From the NCBI GenBank assembly GCA_026004195.1, contig BPIQ01000001.1, positions 841,871 through 905,870 on the forward strand: a stretch of DNA of 64,000 nt, read 5' to 3'. The DNA comes from Candidatus Binatia bacterium. GTDB taxonomy: Bacteria > Desulfobacterota > Binatia > HRBIN30 > BPIQ01. The notes beneath the pieces were generated by a model. The model ran no database searches and had not been told where the DNA came from. It saw only the letters and a list, made by a program, of their open reading frames with translations. Positions 1 to 6,571 of this stretch are shown here, piece by piece. The position numbers and the translations under genes were made by a program. Position 1 is the first letter of the stretch. Each line of letters begins with the position of its first letter.

Positions 1-174
1 GAAGCGCCGGGGAGAGATCTTCCCCGTCGCAGGTGTGACGGCGAGGGATCTCGCCGCCCGACGGAAAGTCGGGGCTCCAGAGCTCGAAGGCCCGGCCCGG
101 GGAAGCGCAAAGGAAGAGGAGGAAGCCCCAGAGCGCCAAGCCGGAGAACATCCCGGGTCGGCACCGCCGCTTCC

Positions 175-188
175 TGACCGACCGGTCA
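175..188. promoter_or_regulatory. TetR-type operator-like palindrome
   Basis: The site reads TGACCGACCGGTCA: arms TGACCG and CGGTCA are perfect inverted repeats around a 2-base centre. This geometry is typical of TetR/AcrR-family operators. A related site, TAACCTTTCGGTCA, with the same 6-2-6 spacing lies just upstream of hpnI at 7784-7797, which makes chance less likely. No TetR gene is in the window, so the regulator is unknown. Confidence 0.4.
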
Positions 189-289
189 ATCACGCCGGCA
201 CCACCGCGTCCGCGTGGCGGGACTTGGCTAAGATATCGAAATTTCGGGAGTTTTGTAGAGATTTCACCCGACGATGCAGGGTTCTCGCG

Positions 290-326
290 TTGACAACGAA
301 AGAGCCCGACTTTAAGCTTCGGGCTC
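290..326 (+). promoter_or_regulatory. candidate promoter with overlapping hairpin
   Basis: A consensus -35 hexamer TTGACA lies at 290-295. Seventeen bases later is TAAGCT (313-318), a weak -10. A perfect 8-bp inverted repeat, GAGCCCGA at 302-309 and TCGGGCTC at 319-326, encloses the presumed -10. No T-tract follows, so an operator fits better than a terminator. Transcription would start about 20 bases before the ATG at 345. Confidence 0.35.
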
Positions 327-344
327 GGCTTCGAGGGTGGTCCC

Positions 345-788
345 ATGCGCATGATCCTTCCACCTCTCCGGCAGCGAAGGCAAATCCATCGCTCGCTCTC
401 GGAATTCTTCCAAACCCACAAGATGACGGAGTTCAACCGCGCCATCGCGGCCATCTGCCGTTTCTACGGCCTCCCGAAACCGAAAGTTCAGTGGTTCGAG
501 TACATCGACTGGGGCCGCACGGTAGGGCGCACGTACGAGGACGGCAAGGTCCATCTCGTTCATCCCGAGAACTGGAAAAGCGGCCGAAAGTACAACTCCG
601 AGCGGCAGTGGATCAACGCCGTCTACCACGAGATGGGTCACTACATCTTCTGGGCGGACGCGGAGCGCAAGGCCGACACGTTCGCCCAGCGCATGGAGCG
701 GGGGCTCGACTTTCGCCGGAACGGGAACGGGCGGCATCCGGCCGCGAAGAACGGCCGGCCTCCACGCCGCGGGAGGACCCGTGGCTGA
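345..788 (+). CDS. small ImmA/IrrE-like (DUF955-type) zincin metallopeptidase
   Basis: A 147-aa soluble protein with a clear zincin signature: HEMGH at residues 95-99 supplies two His ligands and the catalytic Glu. E107 in the following AERKADTFAQ stretch matches the third ligand and the ExEAdxFA block of ImmA/IrrE (DUF955) peptidases. The gap between HEMGH and this block is shorter than usual in that family, so another minimal zincin family is possible. The last 25 residues are basic and glycine/arginine-rich. ImmA/IrrE peptidases generally cleave DNA-binding repressors, but no HTH domain or repressor gene is seen here. The ATG at 345 follows GAGGG. The 3' end overlaps the next gene by 8 bases, so the two are probably co-translated. 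Confidence 0.65.
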   Translation: MRMILPPLRQRRQIHRSLSEFFQTHKMTEFNRAIAAICRFYGLPKPKVQWFEYIDWGRTVGRTYEDGKVHLVHPENWKSGRKYNSERQWINAVYHEMGHYIFWADAERKADTFAQRMERGLDFRRNGNGRHPAAKNGRPPRRGRTRG

Positions 789-1326
789 GAATCCCACCAA
801 GCCCACGGTCGAGAACCGGTGGTGGGCGGAGCTCGGAAGACCCAAAGAAACGATCGGACCCAAAAAACCCGCCCCGGCCGGCTCCAGGTTCTACAAGGTC
901 GCCGAGGGCTACGATCAGGACCGGGCACGCGAGGCTCTGACCGATCTCAACCTTCGCCTTCTTCGCGAGGCCAACCCCGAAGAGGGAAAGTGGTCGTACC
1001 TCCAGCTTCTGCCCGAGCGGTTCGATCGGGCGAAACTCGAGAAGATCCAGGCGGCCGTGGACCTCCCGCCCTACGCGCGCGGACTCGTCGTCGACTCGGG
1101 CAGGACGATCCGGCTCCTGGTCACCGGCACGCCGATCGGCCAGCGCGTGCTCGAACTCGCCCTCGTCGAACCTCCTTCCTTCGACTGCTGGGTCGAGGAA
1201 GAGTGGGTCCACGAGGAACTCTACCGGTCCCGACGGCAGGCTCTCGCCAGGTTCCGGAAACTCGTCCGGCAATACCTTTCCCCCGAAGCCCTGGCCGAGT
1301 TCGAGGCGATCCGCCCGCGTGTCTGA
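781..1326 (+). CDS. hypothetical protein translationally coupled to the zincin
   Basis: A 181-aa protein that I do not recognise. It has no signal peptide or membrane segment. The N-terminal 30 residues are polar and proline-rich and probably disordered. Residues 40-180 look like a compact mixed alpha/beta fold with many aromatic residues and Glu/Arg pairs, and a helical C-terminus. The GTG start at 781 overlaps the zincin stop by 8 bases and has a good ribosome site (GGGAGGA) ending four bases before it. The coupling suggests that it is a partner, substrate or inhibitor of the zincin. That role is inferred only from position. Confidence 0.6.
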   Translation: MAENPTKPTVENRWWAELGRPKETIGPKKPAPAGSRFYKVAEGYDQDRAREALTDLNLRLLREANPEEGKWSYLQLLPERFDRAKLEKIQAAVDLPPYARGLVVDSGRTIRLLVTGTPIGQRVLELALVEPPSFDCWVEEEWVHEELYRSRRQALARFRKLVRQYLSPEALAEFEAIRPRV

Positions 1327-1332
1327 CGAGGA

Positions 1333-1608
1333 TCAGCGCGGGATCTGGCGCCTTGCCGGCGAGACCCTACGGGGCGAGTGCAAGCGGCCGAACTTCCGCA
1401 TCCCGAAGTAGTAGCAGCAGAGTTCGTTGTCCATGTCGTTGTTGAACGTCCGCTGCCGCCCGTCGTCGAAAAGAACCCTGACGAGGCACGTTCCACCGGG
1501 AACGGACGACGTCATCTCCTCCACGACCACGCCGTTGCCCCACTCCGAGTGCTGGAGATGGACCACCGTGTCGCCCAGGCGAAGAAAAAGTCGGCGGTGG
1601 GATTCCAT
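1333..1608 (-). CDS. DUF3553-like small beta-rich protein
   Basis: A 91-aa protein. Its opening, GDTVVHLQHSEWGNGVVVEE at residues 12-31, matches the DUF3553 pattern of a small barrel with 'GD.V.HP..PEWG.G.V'. It is followed by a strand-rich segment (RVLFDDGRQRTFNNDMDN) ending in two cysteines and a basic tail. DUF3553-type domains resemble the CarD/TRCF RNA-polymerase interaction fold in size, but no function is established. It converges on the upstream gene, with 6 bases between stop codons. It could be a gene on its own, because the downstream isochorismatase-like gene starts far away. Confidence 0.55.
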   Translation of the reverse strand: MESHRRLFLRLGDTVVHLQHSEWGNGVVVEEMTSSVPGGTCLVRVLFDDGRQRTFNNDMDNELCCYYFGMRKFGRLHSPRRVSPARRQIPR

Positions 1609-1647
1609 CGCGCAGCTTCTTTAGCACAGCCCGGCCCCGGACCGGAA

Positions 1648-1680
1648 GCCCGCGCTCAGGCCCGCGCTCAGGCCCGCGCC
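1648..1680. repeat. 12-bp tandem repeat, 2.75 copies
   Basis: GCCCGCGCTCAG is repeated at 1648-1659 and 1660-1671, with a partial copy at 1672-1680. The TGA stop of the minus-strand isochorismatase-like gene lies in the second copy, and the first copy supplies another TGA downstream in the same frame. Slippage here would change only the gene's last residues. Confidence 0.7.
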
Positions 1681-2294
1681 AAGGCGGCCACGATCTTCGA
1701 CGACGACGTCACCGTGGCGAGAAGCGGCAGGATTCTCTCGACGGAAAAACGGTGCATTTCCCACGGGACGCTGGCGCAGCAGTCTTCCGGCACGAGGACG
1801 CTCAGGCCCAGATTGACCGCGCCCCTCACCGTGCCTTCCACGGCGAAGTTCGTGGAGACACCCATCACGATCACCGTGTCCCGACGCAAGAGCCCCAGCG
1901 TCCCGAAAAGCTCCGAGTCCGCCGAGGGATCGATTCCCAGAAAGCGACGCAAGACGAGATCGCCCTCCTGCGGGGCGATGGCCTCGTGGACCTGCGCTCC
2001 CCAGCTTCCTTCGAGTAGAATGGGCCGGTTTCGTGCGAGCCGGTGGATCGGCGCCCGGCCCGGCGGGATGCCCGGCTTCGTCTCCTTGTTCGCGTAGAGC
2101 ACCGGTATACCGGCCGCGCGAGCCGCAGAAAGCACCTCCGCGATCCGGCCGAGAACCCCGCGCTCCGCCACCGCGCGCGCCAGTCCCCCGGAAACGCCTT
2201 TTTCTCCCAGGTGCGACTCGTGGATCAGGTCGTTCTGGCACTCGATCACGAGGACGGCCGTACGACCGCGGTCGAGCGAAAGCTCGTCGCTCAT
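1668..2294 (-). CDS. isochorismatase-fold hydrolase lacking the catalytic cysteine
   Basis: A 208-aa protein of the isochorismatase/nicotinamidase fold. The family core is clear: VIECQNDL at residues 16-23, a Rossmann-like middle, and MGVSTNFAVEG at 144-154. The usual catalytic triad is absent. The Asp of the 'D.Q' motif is Glu18, the Lys position is Arg116 or Arg117, and the Cys of 'T..CVE' is Ala151. A Cys-less subfamily opening with 'MELQ' or 'IECQ' is known in other bacteria, so this is not simply decay. The substrate is unknown. The ATG at 2294 overlaps the stop of the upstream PQQ-propeller gene (ATGA), so the two are one operon. A longer frame upstream of this ATG lies inside that gene and was rejected. 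Confidence 0.75.
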   Translation of the reverse strand: MSDELSLDRGRTAVLVIECQNDLIHESHLGEKGVSGGLARAVAERGVLGRIAEVLSAARAAGIPVLYANKETKPGIPPGRAPIHRLARNRPILLEGSWGAQVHEAIAPQEGDLVLRRFLGIDPSADSELFGTLGLLRRDTVIVMGVSTNFAVEGTVRGAVNLGLSVLVPEDCCASVPWEMHRFSVERILPLLATVTSSSKIVAALARA

Positions 2295-4096
2295 TCCGAC
2301 GTCCCCTCCGGCTCGCACACGCCCCGGCGGCACCGTCCGGCGCCTCCGGGTACCTGGCACGGGATCGTGTCGGGTGCCGGCTCGCTCGCGCACCCCTCGG
2401 GGGTCCGGTAGTCGTAGGTGCAAACGTTTCCGTCGTCACAGAGCTCCTCGGGACAGTCCGGCGAGTCGGGAAGGCAAAACGCGGTCACGGCACTCGGAAC
2501 GAGGGACTGCTGGAAAGCGGCTTCGGCCGGGGACCCTCCGCGGGCTCCCGTTCCCTCCCCGACGAAAAGCTCCCCGTCGAGGATCGTCGCCGCGGAAGAA
2601 ACAGGGCCCCCGAGAGAAAACCTCCGCAGGACGGCTCCCGTCTCCGCGTCGTAAGCCACGAGGACGTTCCCGATATTCCCGAGAAACATCACTTCGCGCG
2701 TCGCCGTGGTTGGGCCGAAACTCGGCAGAGCGCTCTCGTTTCCCCAGAGGACCTCGCCGTCCTCCGCCCGAAGCCGCCAGGCCGCCGGGGATTGCAGCTC
2801 GCGCAACGATTCCCCGATGGCCGTTCCGAAAAAGACTCCCCCCGCGCCCACCGCGGCGCTCGCGATGATGCCGCCGATGGCTCCTCCCGGCACGACGCGG
2901 GTCCGCCAGTAGGGTTCCACCCGCCCCGTGAGCTCGTTCACTCCGTCCCGGTCGAGGAGGTAGTACGTCCCGTCCTTGTTTCCCACGCCGACGACCTCGC
3001 GCACCTCGCCACCGATGCGCACTTCGAAGAGGTTCGGAACCCCGCCGAACGCGAGGTCGTCGTTGTCGACCTCTCGCGGCCGCCAGTGCCACACGGGATT
3101 TCCGTCGAAATCGAGCGCCAGGATCGCTTCGTCGTAGGGCGGCATCGGCGGCGGGGGAATCAGCGTCGCCGGGTCGTCGTCGGTGTCGCAGTTGCTCGAA
3201 GCGATGTAGAGAAACCGCCTCTCGCGGTCGACGGCGAACGAGGACCACACGTTCCCGCATCCCACGCCCGTGCGGTCGAAACCGCAGCCCGGCCGAGTGC
3301 CGAAAAAGTCCTCCGGAAGCCCCAGCTCCGAGGCGGAATGGTACCCGTCGAACCTCCGCACGCGGTCCTCCGGAAAGGGGCGGCAGGTACTACCGGTCAC
3401 CACGTCGAAGTACCAGACGAGATGGCCGTCGAGCGCGTCGACGGCGAAAAGACCCCCCTTGCCGCCCTCGCGATCGTCCACGTCCATGCCGAAGACGACG
3501 AGTCCTTCGACGACGGTGGGGGAGGACAGCACCTCGTTCCGCTCGGTTTCGTCGTCGCACGTCGTGCAGCCGGTTCCCGCATCGAACTCCCAACGGAGCT
3601 CGCCCGTCGCCGCCTCGAAAGAGTACACCGTCATGCCGCCACCGACATAGACGCGCTCTTCCCCGCCGATCCGGACGACCTCCGCCGACGAAGCTTGCGG
3701 GAAGGAAGCGCCGGGGTGCGGCTTCATCTCGAAGCTCCAGAGCCGGGTTCCGTCCCGGGCGCGGAGGGCGTAGAAATTCCCGTCCCACGAAGAGACGTAG
3801 ACGACTTCGATCCGTCCCTCCCCCGGCACGTCGACCCGGGCCACGGTGGGAGAAGCCGTGACGACCGCGCCCGTGAGGTAGCGCCATTTCTTCCGCATGG
3901 AAGCCACGTTCGACCGGGTGATGCGCGTCTCGGATTCGGCGAAAAACGTCCGAAGCTGACTTCCTCCGTAGGTCCACCACCCGGGCACGGGTTCCTCGCG
4001 AACGACACCGACCACCGCAGCGTCCTCGTCGCCGCAAGCCGATACCCAAACGCAAACCGACACCGCAAAAACCCACGCAAGTGCTCGAACCGGCAT
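2291..4096 (-). CDS. PQQ-type beta-propeller lipoprotein (quinoprotein dehydrogenase-like)
   Basis: A 601-aa exported lipoprotein: an N-terminal hydrophobic segment ends in the lipobox VSAC with Cys21 as the lipidated residue. The body is a propeller with PQQ-enzyme-type blades such as VYVSSWDGNFYALRARDG and VLVAYDAETGAVLRRFS, and several Cys pairs (TGCTTC near 178, CGFDRTGVGCG). The closest functional relatives are polyvinyl-alcohol or alcohol quinoprotein dehydrogenases. No cytochrome domain is fused and I did not identify a complete Ca/PQQ ligand set, so it could be a structural propeller. The last 60 residues are cysteine-rich (CLPDSPDCPEELCDDGNVC...), like EGF- or DUF4215-type tails of secreted proteins. 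A promoter sits almost on the ATG, so the transcript may be leaderless. It is co-transcribed with the isochorismatase-like gene. Confidence 0.75.
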   Translation of the reverse strand: MPVRALAWVFAVSVCVWVSACGDEDAAVVGVVREEPVPGWWTYGGSQLRTFFAESETRITRSNVASMRKKWRYLTGAVVTASPTVARVDVPGEGRIEVVYVSSWDGNFYALRARDGTRLWSFEMKPHPGASFPQASSAEVVRIGGEERVYVGGGMTVYSFEAATGELRWEFDAGTGCTTCDDETERNEVLSSPTVVEGLVVFGMDVDDREGGKGGLFAVDALDGHLVWYFDVVTGSTCRPFPEDRVRRFDGYHSASELGLPEDFFGTRPGCGFDRTGVGCGNVWSSFAVDRERRFLYIASSNCDTDDDPATLIPPPPMPPYDEAILALDFDGNPVWHWRPREVDNDDLAFGGVPNLFEVRIGGEVREVVGVGNKDGTYYLLDRDGVNELTGRVEPYWRTRVVPGGAIGGIIASAAVGAGGVFFGTAIGESLRELQSPAAWRLRAEDGEVLWGNESALPSFGPTTATREVMFLGNIGNVLVAYDAETGAVLRRFSLGGPVSSAATILDGELFVGEGTGARGGSPAEAAFQQSLVPSAVTAFCLPDSPDCPEELCDDGNVCTYDYRTPEGCASEPAPDTIPCQVPGGAGRCRRGVCEPEGTSE

Positions 4097-4103
4097 GCCG
4101 CCG

Positions 4104-4133
4104 CTGATAGTGCAATCGATCGCTCGATGTCAA
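4104..4133 (-). promoter_or_regulatory. sigma-70-type promoter giving a near-leaderless transcript
   Basis: On the minus strand TTGACA (4133-4128) is followed after 18 bases by TATCAG (4109-4104), a 4/6 match to the -10. The ATG of the PQQ-propeller gene is at 4096, so transcription would start at or within a base or two of it. No Shine-Dalgarno sequence precedes this ATG. Confidence 0.45.
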
Positions 4134-5456
4134 CGCGGGGCCTGCGCTGCGCCGACGGCGGGGCGGGGTGGACGACCCGGGCCGTCGCGCGTCGTATCGG
4201 GAGGCACGTTCCCACCGTCCCCTACTCCCTTGCCGTCCGCGGTCGAACCTTCCTCCGCTCGCCGGCTCTCGCACCACGCCGGAGTCGGTTCGACGTTGCG
4301 ACAAGGGTCGAGTCCCCGGTAGCCGTCGGGCCACGCCCAGAGAACCCACGGCTCCTCCCCGCAGAGACGCACCCAGCGAACCACCCCCTCGGCAGCGACG
4401 AAAACACCCGCGATGAGGGGCGCGTACGCTCGCGAGGCGGCGAAAACGAAAGGCAGAAACGCGAACATCTGCCGTCCGCTACTTGCGGCTTCGTGGGAGG
4501 AGAAAATGTCCGGTGCGAGGCCGGCGAGACCCGCGAGGCCGAACGGACTTCCCACCGATCCTACCAGGACGAACGGGAGTGCCGTCCAGGGCAACGTTTG
4601 CGTACCCCGGAGAGAGAAGTTGCGTGTCGCCCCTACCGTGGGATCCACGAGGCTCCGGAAAGAACGCATCGCGTAGTCGGCGGACGGAATCCGATAGGAA
4701 GCGTTGCCTACGTGCCCGGGCAGAAGCCTCCAAATCGGCTTCTGCCCCGTGTAGAGCGGGACCACGAAAAGCGGCGTCAAGCAAAAGGCGAGAACCCCGT
4801 AGACAGCCAACGCGCGGGGCGGTTTTCGCCAGAGTTAGATCAGCGGGAAGAGATACGTGATGCGGGCAGGCATGTAACACCACGAGAGAAATCCGAGACA
4901 AATTCCGCCGGCCAGAACGGCCCGCGTGCTTTCCTTGCGGCGAAGGACGCCCAGCGCCCCGAGGAGCCCCAGCTCGGGAAGCCAGAGCGTGACACCGTCG
5001 AAGTGCCGCGAATGCCACAACGAAGTGGGTGTCGCCGCGAGGAGGGCCAGGCCGACCGGTAAGCCCCTCCGCGGCAAGAGCGCCGCCCCGCCCAGGACGA
5101 GAAGCAGGTGGGCGACCAGCCCCACGACCCGTTCTCCGTAGAAGTTGCCCAGGTAGAAGTTCGCCACGTAGACGGGGAAAAAAGCTGAAGCCCTGAGAAG
5201 CGTAAGCTCGCGTCTCGAGCCAAAGCCAAGCCCAGTTCTGCTCGCGGTAGAAGAGCTGCATGTTCTGGGCCTGGTCCATGCAACAAACCCCCGGTGGAGT
5301 TTCACCGAACCGCCAGAGACTGGTCGCGAGGGCGCAAGCGAAAGCCGCGAGGCCGAGCTTCTGGCGAACGCGGTCGGCTCGGAAGAACACGGCGAGCGGC
5401 CACACCAGCATGGCCGCGTGGAGGACCACCGCGAGCCAGAAAAGAAACTGGTTCAC
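4130..5456 (-). pseudogene. disrupted polytopic membrane protein (PMT/GT39-like)
   Basis: Three collinear pieces read as one membrane protein of roughly 440 residues. Piece one starts at a GTG near 5456 (an ATG at 5489 is an alternative), has two hydrophobic segments and an 'ETPPGVCCMDQAQN' loop like those of mannosyltransferase-type GT-C proteins. At an A6 run (5178-5183) the frame shifts; removing one base joins it to piece two (FFPVYVANFYLGN...). Piece two ends at an in-frame TAA (4835-4837), after which the same frame continues (LWRKPPRALAVYGVLAFC...) to 4130. The tail is proline/arginine-rich and non-membrane. A frameshift plus a nonsense codon make a real pseudogene likely, although the homopolymer shift could be an assembly error. 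The enzymatic assignment is tentative. Confidence 0.6.
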
Positions 5457-5770
5457 TTCTCGGCCGCGGCATACACGGGAAGTCGACAAACTTTCAAGGG
5501 GAAGTCCGATGCGGTCTCAAGGGAACCCGGCGCATTGCCAGCGACCCCTCCGCGTTCGGGAGAAGGTCCGCGACGGAGGAGATTCTCGCTCCCGTTCCCT
5601 CTTCGGCTTTCCCCGGGCGAGACCCGCACAGGCTCCGCAAGCCGGGAGAGTCGGTCCGGCGCCCCGGAGCATGTGGACAATGGCGGAACCCCACCGGTAG
5701 AGTGCAGTTCTCGAACCGGGAAGGCCAACCAGATCCTCCGGCCGAAAAACGAAGCGAAGGAGAAAAGCCG

Positions 5771-6571
5771 ATGGACTACACGGGGCGGGTCGCGATCGTG
5801 ACGGGTGCGTCCTCGGGGATCGGGCGGCAGGTCGCCGTCGATCTGGCCGCCCGAGGCGTTCGCACGGTTCTCGTCGCGAGGAGAAAAGACAAACTCGAAG
5901 AAGTCCTGGCCACCGTCCGGCCCCGCAGCCCGGAGTCCTTTTTCGTGGTGGCCGACGTCGCCGAGCGCGACACGCCGGCCCGCGTGGTCCGGGAAACCCA
6001 CGAGCGTTTCGGGCGTATCGACATCCTCGTCAACAACGCGGGCATCTCGAAGCGCAAGCACATTCTCCGGCTCACGATGGAGGAAATCGAACACGTGATG
6101 CGGGTCAATTTTTTCGCGGCCGCCGCCTTCACGCTCGAGGTCCTGCCGATCATGCGCGCCCGGGGCGAAGGCTACATCGTGAACGTTTCCTCGATGGTCG
6201 GGCGTTTCGGCAACCCGCGCGAAAGCGCCTACTGCGCCTCGAAATTCGCCATGACGGGCTTCGCCGAAGCCGCCTATTTCGACCTCGAGCCCTACGGGAT
6301 CCACGTCGGTTTCGTCAATACGGGCCCCATCGACACCGAGATCTGGAGCCACGACGAGGAACCCACCTACCGCGGCAAACTCTACCCCCCGAGCGTCGTG
6401 TCCGCGGCCGTGTTTCGGTGCATCGAAGGGAGGAAGCCGGAGGTGACGGCGCCTCCCCTCTACCGACTTCCCATCCTCCTCCACGTGCTCGCGCCGTCGC
6501 TGATGCGCTTCGGAATGAAACGAACCGTAGGAGGCGGTCCCCTGCCCGAGCCCGCGGCGACGAAACCCTAG
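5771..6571 (+). CDS. short-chain dehydrogenase/reductase
   Basis: A 266-aa classical SDR. The cofactor motif TGASSGIG is near residue 10, NNAG near 88, and the catalytic set is Ser in 'NVSSM' with 'YCASK' (Tyr, Lys). The C-terminus is about 20 residues longer than usual, with a hydrophobic stretch (LYRLPILLHVLAPSLMRFG) that suggests peripheral membrane contact, as in DltE-like and 11-beta-HSD-like SDRs that act on lipid substrates. It is similar in layout to the SDR at 58730 ('TGPIDTEIW' and 'YRGK.YPP' occur in both), so they are paralogues. The ATG at 5771 is preceded by GGAG at a good distance; a much longer frame upstream was not used. Its TAG stop shares CTAG with the stop of hpnI on the other strand. 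Confidence 0.85.
   Translation: MDYTGRVAIVTGASSGIGRQVAVDLAARGVRTVLVARRKDKLEEVLATVRPRSPESFFVVADVAERDTPARVVRETHERFGRIDILVNNAGISKRKHILRLTMEEIEHVMRVNFFAAAAFTLEVLPIMRARGEGYIVNVSSMVGRFGNPRESAYCASKFAMTGFAEAAYFDLEPYGIHVGFVNTGPIDTEIWSHDEEPTYRGKLYPPSVVSAAVFRCIEGRKPEVTAPPLYRLPILLHVLAPSLMRFGMKRTVGGGPLPEPAATKP

Larger units (their letters stand above)
1..344. other. intergenic leader, no convincing gene
   Basis: No reading frame here resembles a protein. A long plus-strand frame beginning near base 35 is arginine/proline-rich low-complexity translation running out of frame through the zincin gene, and was dismissed. The stretch holds a palindromic operator-like site at 175-188 and a promoter-like TTGACA with an overlapping hairpin at 290-326, both annotated separately. 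AT content rises around 230-265, which fits a regulatory region for the gene starting at 345. Confidence 0.6.

Noticed and set aside
35-940. A 301-codon plus-strand frame across the first kilobase
   Set aside because: Composition is Arg/Pro/Gly-rich without motifs, and the frame overlaps the zincin gene, which has a better start and catalytic residues.
2033-5062. Long plus-strand frame of over 1,000 codons opposite the PQQ gene
   Set aside because: It is antisense to an intact lipoprotein; the translation is Arg/Pro low-complexity with no motifs, as expected from high-GC DNA.
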